From: Sphingomonas anseongensis
GTDB lineage: Bacteria > Pseudomonadota > Alphaproteobacteria > Sphingomonadales > Sphingomonadaceae
Direction of reading: 5' to 3'
DNA: 64,000 nt
Assembly: GCF_023516495.1 (NCBI RefSeq)
Contig: NZ_JAMGBC010000001.1
Location: 682,001 to 746,000, forward strand
This document shows, one piece after another, positions 42,675 through 50,377 of the stretch. The position numbers and the translations under genes are program-made. The first letter of the stretch is position 1. Each line of letters opens with the position of its first letter. The notes under the pieces are model-generated. The model worked only from the letters and a program-made list of their open reading frames with translations. It did not search any database and had not been told where the DNA came from.

Positions 42675-44390
42675 GTGAAGAAAGCAGCAGCAACGGGAAT
42701 TGGGTTCGCAGCATTGCTCCTGGCGTCGGCGGCACAGCCGCAGCCCGCGGGCAGCGATTACAGCGTGCTGATCCGCGGAGGCACGATCTACGACGGGTCG
42801 GGAGGACAGCCTTTCGTCGGTGACGTCGCGATCAAGGACGACAAGATCGTTTACGTCGGGCCCAGCGCGCCCGGCAGCGCGGCGAAGGTCGTCGACGCTA
42901 CCGGTGAAGCTGTTTCTCCCGGCTTCATCAACATGTTGAGCTGGGCAGTTGAGAGCCTGATCGAAGATGGAAGGGCGCTCAGCGACATCGACCAGGGTGT
43001 GACCCTGGAGGTTTTCGGCGAAGGCGATTCGATGGGTCCTCTCACGCCCGAAATGAAGGCCAATGCGCTCAAGCGCCAAGGCGACATAAAATATCCGATC
43101 CGGTGGACCACCCTCGCCCAATATCTCGACTGGATCACCAAACGCGGAATCTCGCCCAACGTCGCCTCTTTCATCGGCGCGACGACTGTCCGGGTTCACG
43201 AGCTTGGCGAAAAGGACGTCGACCCGACGCCGGCGCAGCTCGAGCGGATGCGGGCGCTTGTGCGGCAGGCGATGAAGGACGGAGCCCTGGGCGTCGGATC
43301 GTCGCTGATCTACGCGCCGGCCACCTATGCGGAGACTCCGGAGCTGACGGCGATCACGACCGAGGCTGGCAAGTGCGGCGGGATGTACATCAGCCACATG
43401 AGGTCCGAGGCTAACAAGCTCATCGAGGCGATCGACGAACTGATCCAGATCAGCCGCGATTCCGGCGCTCCGGCGGAAATCTATCACTTCAAGCAGGCAG
43501 GAAAGCCAAACTGGAACAAGCTCGACGCTGCTATCGCCCGAGTCGAAGCGGCCCGAGCCTCGGGGCAGCGCATTACCGCCGACATGTATACCTACACCGC
43601 GGGAGCAACCGGCCTCGATGCGGCAATGCCGACTTGGGTCCAGAGCGGCGGCCTTGAAGCGTGGATCAAGCGGATGAAGGACCCGAAGGTCCGCGCCCGA
43701 GTGATCGAGGAGATGCGCACCCCCACGAACGAGTGGGAGAACCTCCTGATCCTCTCCGGCGGAGCGGAGAACGTGCTGCTGGTGTCGTTCAAGAACCCCA
43801 AGCTCAAGCCACTGACCGGCAAGACGCTCGCTGAAGTCGCCAAGATGCGCGGCAAGAGCCCCGAGGAGACGGCCATCGAGCTGGTCAGCGAAGACAACAG
43901 CCGCGTCGGGACCATCTATTTCCTGATGAGCGAGGACAATGTGAAGCGCGAGGTCGGCCTGCCGTGGATGAGCTTCGGCTCCGACGCGGAAGCGCCTGCT
44001 CCGGAGGGCGTGTTCCTAAAGTCGAGCACGCACCCACGCGCATACGGGAATGTCGCGCACCTGCTCGGCCACTACGTCCGCGACGAAAAGGCTGCGACCC
44101 TGCAGGACGCGATCCACCGACTGTCGTGGCTTCCGGCGACCAACCTGGGGATCCGCGGCCGCGGCGCGCTGAGGCGCGGCTATTATGCCGACGTGGTCGT
44201 CTTCGATCCCGCGACGATCAAGGAGAATGCGACCTATGCCAAGCCGCACCAGCTCGCCACCGGCGTGAACGACGTGTTCGTCAATGGAGTCCAGGTGCTC
44301 AAGGACGGCACGCACACCGGAGCGAAGCCGGGGCGTGTCGTCCATGGCCCGGGATGGACCGGATGGCCCGACGGCGGGGCTTGCCACTAG
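42675..44390 (+). CDS. D-aminoacylase-like exported amidohydrolase lacking the first HxH metal motif
   Basis: 571 residues: signal peptide (about 1-20), N-terminal beta barrel (YSVLIRGGTIYDGSGG), then the D-aminoacylase fold with His241 (YISHMRSE), His271 (EIYHFKQAGK), Asp437 (FGSDAEAP) and the closing DVVVFDPATIKENATY. The usual PGFID-x-H-x-H is here PGFINMLSW, so both metal-binding histidines are gone. It may be a reduced-metal subfamily or inactive as a deacylase. Start GTG at 42675 has GGGAGGCG. It lies between S66 and Mur-ligase genes. Confidence 0.85.
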   Translation: MKKAAATGIGFAALLLASAAQPQPAGSDYSVLIRGGTIYDGSGGQPFVGDVAIKDDKIVYVGPSAPGSAAKVVDATGEAVSPGFINMLSWAVESLIEDGRALSDIDQGVTLEVFGEGDSMGPLTPEMKANALKRQGDIKYPIRWTTLAQYLDWITKRGISPNVASFIGATTVRVHELGEKDVDPTPAQLERMRALVRQAMKDGALGVGSSLIYAPATYAETPELTAITTEAGKCGGMYISHMRSEANKLIEAIDELIQISRDSGAPAEIYHFKQAGKPNWNKLDAAIARVEAARASGQRITADMYTYTAGATGLDAAMPTWVQSGGLEAWIKRMKDPKVRARVIEEMRTPTNEWENLLILSGGAENVLLVSFKNPKLKPLTGKTLAEVAKMRGKSPEETAIELVSEDNSRVGTIYFLMSEDNVKREVGLPWMSFGSDAEAPAPEGVFLKSSTHPRAYGNVAHLLGHYVRDEKAATLQDAIHRLSWLPATNLGIRGRGALRRGYYADVVVFDPATIKENATYAKPHQLATGVNDVFVNGVQVLKDGTHTGAKPGRVVHGPGWTGWPDGGACH

Positions 44391-44422
44391 CCATCGGCGG
44401 CTTCGCCCAATAGGGCGCGGGC

Positions 44423-45811
44423 ATGGACAGACAGGCTTACTTCTTCTGCGGAATCGGTGGCAGCGGAATGCTTCCGCTAGCGTCGATCCTCCGGGCTTCC
44501 GGGGCCAAGGTCGCCGGTTCCGACCGGTCGCTCGACGCTGGCCGCACCGCCCCCAAGTTCGATTATCTCCGCTCGCTCGACATCGACCTGTTTCCGCAGG
44601 ACGGATCGGGCCTGAGGCCGGGAGAGACCTTGGTGACCTCCGCGGCAGTCGAGGACACCGTGCCGGATGTCGTTCGGGCCAATGATCTCGGCCTTGCACA
44701 AATGCGCCGCCCGGAGCTGCTCGCAAAGCTCCTCAATCAGGCGGGACACAGCGTCGCTGTCGGCGGGACCAGCGGCAAGTCGACGGTTACCGGCATGATC
44801 GGCTGGATCCTCCATGCGTGCGGCCGCAAGCCGACGGTGATGAACGGCGCGGTGATGAAGAATTTCATTACCGACGAAGCACCGTTCGCAAGCGCCCTGG
44901 TCGGCGACAGCGACCTGTTCGTCAGCGAGGTGGACGAGAGCGATGGGTCGATCGCCTTGTACCGGCCGGAAGTCGCCGTGCTGACCAACATCAGCCTCGA
45001 CCACAAGGAAATGGCTGAGCTTCGCGGGTTGTTCGCCGGCTTCCTCGCCGCCTCCCGCAAGGCGGTGGTCAACCTGGATGACCCGGAGACTCGGGCGCTT
45101 GGCGATGCTGTCCCCGGCGAGAAGGTGGTCGGATACGGATTCGATTCTCCCACAGCGGACTTCGCCGGGCGGAATCTCGAACTGCTTCCAGTGGGCGTGT
45201 GCTTCGACGTCGACCATGACGGCAAGCGTCACGAGGTCCAGCTCAAGGTCCCGGGCCGGCACAATGCGTCCAACGCGCTCGCCGCCATTGCCGCCGCTCG
45301 CCAGCTTGGCGTGCCCGTCGGCGACTCGGCTGCCGCGCTGGGACGGTTCGAAGGTCTCCGCCGCCGCCTCGAAACCGTGGGCGTGGCCGGCGGAGTGACG
45401 GTGATCGATGATTTCGCCCACAATCCCGACAAGATCGACGCCACCCTGGCCACCCTTCGCGCGCACGAGGGGCGGCTTCTGATCATGTTCCAGCCGCACG
45501 GTTACGGCCCGATCGCGAAGATGGGCGAGCAGCTAGCGGAGAGCTTCGCGAAGGCGATGGGCACCCACGATCGGCTCTACCTGCCCGACCCGGTCTATCA
45601 CGGCGGAACGGTCGACCGCTCGCGCGGGTCGGAATGGCTGGCGGAGCAGATTCTCTCTGAAGGCGCCAATGTCGAGCATGTGGCCGACCGCGCGGCGATC
45701 GGCGAGAAGCTGTTGTCGGAAGCGCGGGAGGGCGACCGGATCGTTATCATGGGCGCCCGCGACGACACGCTTGCCGAGTTCGCCCGCGAGCTCGTCCGGC
45801 GGCTTGGCTGA
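44423..45811 (+). CDS. Mur ligase family protein (MurC/Mpl-like)
   Basis: 462 residues in the three Mur domains: N-terminal Rossmann (GIGGSGMLPLA, 10-20), central ATP-binding with GGTSGKST at 114-121 and SEVDESDGS, and C-terminal (IDDFAHNPDK, then FQPHGYGP, then MGARDDTL). MurC adds L-Ala and Mpl adds a recycled tripeptide to UDP-MurNAc; the sequence cannot decide. It is away from any dcw cluster and next to S66 and D-aminoacylase-like genes, so an Mpl-like salvage role is inferred. Confidence 0.85.
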   Translation: MDRQAYFFCGIGGSGMLPLASILRASGAKVAGSDRSLDAGRTAPKFDYLRSLDIDLFPQDGSGLRPGETLVTSAAVEDTVPDVVRANDLGLAQMRRPELLAKLLNQAGHSVAVGGTSGKSTVTGMIGWILHACGRKPTVMNGAVMKNFITDEAPFASALVGDSDLFVSEVDESDGSIALYRPEVAVLTNISLDHKEMAELRGLFAGFLAASRKAVVNLDDPETRALGDAVPGEKVVGYGFDSPTADFAGRNLELLPVGVCFDVDHDGKRHEVQLKVPGRHNASNALAAIAAARQLGVPVGDSAAALGRFEGLRRRLETVGVAGGVTVIDDFAHNPDKIDATLATLRAHEGRLLIMFQPHGYGPIAKMGEQLAESFAKAMGTHDRLYLPDPVYHGGTVDRSRGSEWLAEQILSEGANVEHVADRAAIGEKLLSEAREGDRIVIMGARDDTLAEFARELVRRLG

Positions 45812-45843
45812 AACCGGCTCGCCTCACGAAGGTTGAGGCCAAG

Positions 45844-46224
45844 ATGGCCGGATATGTCACAGGCTGGAAACTCCCCCGCAACGGCGAGCGCGAGCGGCTG
45901 CTCGAGCGCTTCCCACCCAAATATGAGCGCACGATCGCCGACCATGTGACTCTCCAGACCGGAGCGACGGAAGACACGCCCCTGCCCCGCGACGTCGAAG
46001 CGCGCATCGTCGGCCATGGCGATGACGACGACAGCCTGGAGTGCCTGGTCGTGGAGATCGACGGGACAACCGACCGGCCGGACGGGTCGACCTATCACAT
46101 CACTTGGTCGCTCGGCGAAGGACGGCGGGCGAGGGAAAGCAATGACGTGCTCCGCGAGCGCGGCTGGCAGCGGCTGGACAGGCCGATTCCGATTGAGCTC
46201 GAGGCGGCGAAGTTCAAATGGTGA
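45844..46224 (+). CDS. Small 2H-phosphoesterase-like protein
   Basis: 126 residues, no signal or membrane segment. Two H-h-T-h motifs are present, HVTL at 34-37 and HITW at 85-88, as in the 2H superfamily (LigT, CPDase, AKAP7-like) that opens 2',3'- or 1'',2''-cyclic phosphates. Spacing of 51 residues and total length are both short for the superfamily, so this would be a minimal version. It overlaps the following HAD phosphatase by 7 bases, which argues for a joint pathway. Assignment is by motif only. Confidence 0.55.
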   Translation: MAGYVTGWKLPRNGERERLLERFPPKYERTIADHVTLQTGATEDTPLPRDVEARIVGHGDDDDSLECLVVEIDGTTDRPDGSTYHITWSLGEGRRARESNDVLRERGWQRLDRPIPIELEAAKFKW

Positions 46225-46712
46225 CGAAGCAGCCGCACCTGTTCCTCGACTGCGACGGCGTGCTGGCCGACTTCGATGCCGGGGCGAAGGCGACCTTGGG
46301 CATGACTGCGGCGGTCTTCGAGGAACGGCATGGCAGGGGGGAGTTCTGGAAGCGCCTGGCGCGAGCCCCGAATTTCTACGGGGACCTGCCGGAGATGCCT
46401 GACGCCCAGCAGCTGTTCGAGGCTGTGAAGCACCTTAGGCCGACGATCCTGACAGGCCTGCCGCTGGGCAAATGGGCAGCCCCGCAGAAGGAGCACTGGG
46501 CAGCCGAGCATTTCCCCGGTGTGCCGATCATCACGACCATGGCGCGGCAGAAGCATCTGCATATGGATCCAGGCGACGTGCTCGTCGACGACCGGGAGAA
46601 CCACCGACACCTGTGGGAGGACGCCGGCGGCATCTTCATCCATCACAAGAATGCGGCAGACTCGATCCGCCAGCTCGCGGAAATCTATCCGTCGGTGAAA
46701 GTGGAACCTTAG
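46218..46712 (+). CDS. HAD-family phosphatase (5'(3')-nucleotidase-like)
   Basis: 164 residues of HAD fold: motif I FLDCDGVLADFD (nucleophile Asp11, acid Asp13), motif II ILTGLP (Thr79), a Lys candidate in QKHLHM and motif IV VLVDDRENH (Asp124-Asp125). Size and motif I fit small nucleotidases or polynucleotide 3'-phosphatases. ATG lies inside the 3' end of the 2H-like gene (K-W-stop over ATGGTGA), so translation is coupled. The pair could open a cyclic phosphate and then remove the monoester. Confidence 0.75.
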   Translation: MVTKQPHLFLDCDGVLADFDAGAKATLGMTAAVFEERHGRGEFWKRLARAPNFYGDLPEMPDAQQLFEAVKHLRPTILTGLPLGKWAAPQKEHWAAEHFPGVPIITTMARQKHLHMDPGDVLVDDRENHRHLWEDAGGIFIHHKNAADSIRQLAEIYPSVKVEP

Positions 46713-46719
46713 ATCTGTC

Positions 46720-47271
46720 CTACGCTGCGGCGCGGACGTCGACCTTCTCTACCCACTCCAGCCAGAAAGCCGGCTCGCGGCTGGACCAGCCCGGCGCGGT
46801 CGCAGCGCTCTCGCTGATCGACTGGAGGAGAGTCCTGCGGCGATCCGGGTGAAGGTGCGGAAGCGCGGCCGCCGAGCAGAAGGCAGCCGGAAGCCACGGG
46901 CGCGCCGAAGCCCCGATCAGCCGCTCGTAGAGGAAGCGGAAGGCAGCGAAATTCGGAAGCCGGTCCTGGCCGAGGTCGAAGGCGGCAAGAGTGATCAGCG
47001 TGCCGATGAACGGCTCGATCATGTCGAGGCCGCTGTCATCGGGAACCTGCATGCGAAGATGGTCGAGCTGCTTGTAGAGGCGCGCCTGGGCGCGGATCGA
47101 AGCCGCCTCACCCTCGTCGCGGGCCCAGCAGTCGATCGGATCGCGGCGTCCGTAGGCTACGTCCAGCGAGCGGCGGATGTACCGCTGGGTCGCTTTCGAG
47201 AAGCCCGCAAACTCCTTCATTTCCGAGAGCAGCAACGCGCCGTTGGCTGGCTGGCTGGTCCTCGTAATCAT
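46720..47271 (-). CDS. Hypothetical protein, helical
   Basis: 183 residues, soluble, mixed helical, with no motif I recognise. It has a strong AAGGAG ribosome binding site before the ATG at 47271 and a codon pattern like its neighbours, so it is real. Features are SKATQRYIRRSLDVAYGRRD, ARLYKQLDHLRMQVPDDSG and a long hydrophobic stretch IGTLITLAAFDLG. It converges on the HAD gene with 7 bases between them. The 200-base upstream region is AT-rich (47272-47360). Confidence 0.7.
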   Translation of the reverse strand: MITRTSQPANGALLLSEMKEFAGFSKATQRYIRRSLDVAYGRRDPIDCWARDEGEAASIRAQARLYKQLDHLRMQVPDDSGLDMIEPFIGTLITLAAFDLGQDRLPNFAAFRFLYERLIGASARPWLPAAFCSAAALPHLHPDRRRTLLQSISESAATAPGWSSREPAFWLEWVEKVDVRAAA

Positions 47272-47471
47272 GATCCCGACTCCTTTTGCCCGAGCAGGAT
47301 CATGCGGTTTTTACAGTTACGTATTGCTTAACCACTTATCCCACCCCCGTTCATGATTGAATCAGAGGGGGGACCGGTGCGCAACGTTAATATTTCACGG
47401 ACCGCCGGAACAGCAGTCGTGTGTTGATTATCAGCAACGCATCGAAACGCGCGCGTTACGATTCGCTGGGC

Positions 47472-47690
47472 TCAGTCCTCGTCGAAAGTGGATGAAGGCA
47501 CCGGCTCCGAATGCTCGGGCTGAACCACCGAGGGTGGGTCGGATGCATCCATGGACTCGTCGCTTCCAACGTCGACCTTGGCGTCGCAATCGTGGGGATT
47601 TTCGCGCAGCTTCCGTTCGAGCTCCCGCTCAGGCGCTGCTGATTGAACAGCAGGCGGCGGCTGGCGCTTCTTGGTTGGCACGTCGGTCAT
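47472..47690 (-). CDS. Small acidic protein under a likely EcfG promoter
   Basis: 72 residues, Pro/Glu/Asp/Ser-rich, probably disordered (MTDVPTKKRQPPPAV, then ERELERKLRENPHDCDAKVD, then an acidic end SSTFDED). The ATG at 47690 has GGGAGCGAG. A near-perfect EcfG promoter upstream links it to the general stress response. Function is unknown. The long ORF reading in the same frame further upstream is unrelated. Confidence 0.65.
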   Translation of the reverse strand: MTDVPTKKRQPPPAVQSAAPERELERKLRENPHDCDAKVDVGSDESMDASDPPSVVQPEHSEPVPSSTFDED

Positions 47691-47721
47691 TGGCTCGCTC
47701 CCGCAATCATTTTGAATCCAC

Positions 47722-47747
47722 AACGAGCGGACAGGAAAAGCCGTTCC
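47722..47747 (-). promoter_or_regulatory. Candidate EcfG promoter, exact match
   Basis: On the minus strand GGAAC (47743-47747), 17 bases, then CGTT (47722-47725), the consensus of the alphaproteobacterial general stress sigma factor. The start would lie about 25 bases before the ATG at 47690. Confidence 0.65.
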
Positions 47748-47843
47748 GGCAGCTGGACGCTTTCGACCGGTGGCTCGGCAGGTTCTGCGAACACGCGTGC
47801 TGCGCAATGGCGGGCCGGGCCGTCGAGGCTTAAGAGGCAAAGT

Positions 47844-49058
47844 ATGAAACCGCTTCAGCATCCGCTTCGGGAACGCACCCTCGCCGATTGGCCGCTGGCG
47901 GTGAAATCCATCTTGGGTTTTTGGCTCTTCTACGCCTTGACCGTCGTGCTTCGGGCCTTTCTCGGCCGAGATCCTCAAACGGTCCTTGAAAACAAGGCGC
48001 TGACGATCGGCGTTGGAATTGCGCTGACGTTCGCAATCTATCTGAGCCTTGCGCGGCTCACCCGCGGTGCAAGCCTTCGCCGGCGAGCGGTCATCGCCAC
48101 GGCCTCCTCGATCGCGGCGGCTGCTGCGATGGCCGCCATCCTTTTGTATGCCGACCGCTACCAGGACAAGCCGCAGGACGAGGTCCACTACGTCTCGCTG
48201 GAGGGGTACCGGATCACCGAACTCGGCAATTCCGAGCGGATCGAGCGCGATGGCCATCCGCCGCTTGTCATCACCTGGCCGGACGTCAACGCACTGGAGC
48301 CCTATACGCAGTTCCGGATCGCGACGGATTCAGTCGTCGCCTGGCTGTTCTTCTTCATGGCGTGGAGCGCCTATTACCTGGCGATGCAGGCGCAGGGGCA
48401 GGCGCTGAACGCGCAACGGCGAGCCGCCGAAGCGGAAACCGCGGCGCAGACGGCGCAGCTTCGGGCACTCCGGTACCAGGTCAATCCGCACTTCCTCTTC
48501 AACACGCTCAATTCGCTGTCTTCGCTGGTGATGACGGGGCGAAACGACCGCGCGGAGGCCATGCTCCTGGCGCTTTCGACCTTCTTCCGAAGCAGCCTGT
48601 CGCTCGATCCTGCGGCGGACATCAGCCTTGCGCAGGAGATCGACCTCCAGCGCCTTTACCTCGAAATCGAGATGACCCGCTTCCCTGACCGGCTGAAGGT
48701 CGAGATCGACGTTCCCGAAGAGCTGGAGTCGGCTCGCCTGCCCGCGCTGATCCTGCAGCCGATCGTCGAGAATGCGATAAAGTACGGAGTGTCGAAGACC
48801 CGCCAGAAGATGCTGGTCCAGATCAAAGCAGAGAACCTGGGCAACCGCCGGATGGCGATCACCGTCACCAACCGGCTTCTCAACGGACGCAAGAATGCGC
48901 TTCCAGCTGCCACTCATGAAGGCACGGGGCTTGGCCTCACCAATGTCACCGAGCGGTTGGAGACGCGCTTCGGAACCAAGGCCCAGTGCCGGTCCGGTCC
49001 GACCGCAGAGGGTGGCTACAAGGTGACCTTGACGATGCCGGTCGAGGGCAATGCCTGA
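47844..49058 (+). CDS. LytS-type sensor histidine kinase
   Basis: 404 residues. Three or four N-terminal membrane helices (about 20-180), then the histidine-kinase domain of the LytS/YehU family with VNPHFLFNTLNSL (phosphorylated His216) and an HATPase_c end with LQPIVENAIKYGV and EGTGLGLTNV. It phosphorylates the LytTR regulator downstream, which it overlaps by 8 bases. The signal is unknown. The start ATG at 47844 follows AAGAGGCAAAGT; 67 upstream in-frame codons are rejected. Confidence 0.9.
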   Translation: MKPLQHPLRERTLADWPLAVKSILGFWLFYALTVVLRAFLGRDPQTVLENKALTIGVGIALTFAIYLSLARLTRGASLRRRAVIATASSIAAAAAMAAILLYADRYQDKPQDEVHYVSLEGYRITELGNSERIERDGHPPLVITWPDVNALEPYTQFRIATDSVVAWLFFFMAWSAYYLAMQAQGQALNAQRRAAEAETAAQTAQLRALRYQVNPHFLFNTLNSLSSLVMTGRNDRAEAMLLALSTFFRSSLSLDPAADISLAQEIDLQRLYLEIEMTRFPDRLKVEIDVPEELESARLPALILQPIVENAIKYGVSKTRQKMLVQIKAENLGNRRMAITVTNRLLNGRKNALPAATHEGTGLGLTNVTERLETRFGTKAQCRSGPTAEGGYKVTLTMPVEGNA

Positions 49059-49800
49059 CTCCCCGTCGTTGAGGGTGCTGGTCGCCGACGACGAGCCTCT
49101 CGCAGCGGAACGCCTGCAGGTGCTTTTGTCGCGGACGAAGGGCGCAACCCTCGTCGGTACCGCTAGCGACGGAGAATCGGCCGTTAGCATGGCCAAGGCG
49201 CTCGAGCCGGATGCGCTGCTCCTCGATATCGCAATGCCGGGACTCGACGGGATTGACGTCGCACGGTCGCTCGCAAGCCAAAGGCCCACCCCCGCCGTCA
49301 TCTTCGTGACCGCCTTCGACCAGTTCGCGGTCGCAGCGTTCGAAGTGGCTGCCGTCGATTATCTGATGAAGCCGGTCGAGCCGGATCGACTGCAGCGAGC
49401 GCTGGACCGCGCCCGCGACTATGTCGATCACCACCGAGCGCCGTCGACTCAGGCCGCGGCCCCGTCGGAATGGATCGACGAATTCTGGGCATCCGACCTC
49501 AGCGGTCTCGTCAGGATCGCCGCCCGAGACGTCGACCGCGTATCGGCCGAACGCGATTACATGCGGCTTCACGTCGGCCGCCGAAGCTGGCTGATCCACC
49601 ATTCGATGACCGCGCTCGAGGAAGGGCTGGACCCTTCCCTGTTCGTTCGGCTCCATCGCTCGGCGATCGTCCGAAAGGACTTCATCATCGGCTTCAGCCG
49701 GAACCCCTCCGGGCGCTGGATCGCAAGGCTCGGCGACGGGACCGAGCAGCCGGTCGGCCGCCTCTATTCGGATCGGGTCCGGGCGATCGCCGGACGCTGA
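49051..49800 (+). CDS. LytTR-family response regulator
   Basis: 249 residues: receiver (1-125; phospho-acceptor Asp59 in LLLDIAMPG, Lys in YLMKPVEP) and a C-terminal LytTR DNA-binding domain (ARDVDRVSAERDYMRLHVG, then LFVRLHRSAIVRKDFI). LytTR proteins bind short direct repeats. It overlaps the kinase gene by 8 bases, so it forms the pair with it. Targets could include the neighbouring gene blocks. Confidence 0.93.
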   Translation: MPDSPSLRVLVADDEPLAAERLQVLLSRTKGATLVGTASDGESAVSMAKALEPDALLLDIAMPGLDGIDVARSLASQRPTPAVIFVTAFDQFAVAAFEVAAVDYLMKPVEPDRLQRALDRARDYVDHHRAPSTQAAAPSEWIDEFWASDLSGLVRIAARDVDRVSAERDYMRLHVGRRSWLIHHSMTALEEGLDPSLFVRLHRSAIVRKDFIIGFSRNPSGRWIARLGDGTEQPVGRLYSDRVRAIAGR

Positions 49801-49846
49801 TGCGCGGCCGCCACGCGCCCGGAGACGCGCAGCGGCCTGCAATCAC

Positions 49847-50191
49847 TCATCGCGCAATGACAGTAATGGTTGCCGGAAGGGCGGTCACCGATGGGTTCCG
49901 GGCGGCCGCCAGGGCCGCATTGAACGCAGGCTGCGCATCGGCGATCGCCTGAGTTCGGCACACAACCGTCGCTTGGCGCAGAGCCAACTCACGCGAGTCT
50001 TCTATCTCGCATACGATCCGGGCAGCGGAAGAGATTCTCCGCTCGAGGATCCAGGCGCCAGTTTCGGAGCCGAGGTTGAGATCTGCGTACGATACGCGAA
50101 CCGAATTTGACACCGAGGCCTGGCTGACGGTCGGCACTACGAGGGCCGAGGCGACGAGCAAGGCGGCAATTGCCGAAATGGTCTTGATCAT
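49847..50191 (-). CDS. UrcA family protein
   Basis: 114 residues. Signal peptide (about 1-25, ending SQASV), then VRVSYADLNLGSETGAWILERRI and two cysteines (ARIVCEIEDSREL, ATVVCRTQAIADA) typical of the UrcA domain, a short periplasmic family found mainly in Sphingomonadales and Caulobacterales. The cysteines probably form a disulfide. Function is unknown. ATG at 50191 has a GGAGATG site. Confidence 0.88.
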   Translation of the reverse strand: MIKTISAIAALLVASALVVPTVSQASVSNSVRVSYADLNLGSETGAWILERRISSAARIVCEIEDSRELALRQATVVCRTQAIADAQPAFNAALAAARNPSVTALPATITVIAR

Positions 50192-50377
50192 GTCGCATCT
50201 CCTTTGGCGACGCGGCGGCTGGGGGCTTGATGATTCGCCGCGCCGCGAGCCTTTGATGCGCTTGTCCGGCGGCCAAATCGCCAGGTTGTCGACGGGCAGG
50301 AGGCGAATTGTCGGCACGGCTACAAACGGCGTCCGTGAGAGTCCGAACCGACGAACGGAGGTAACCGGGCTACGGGT

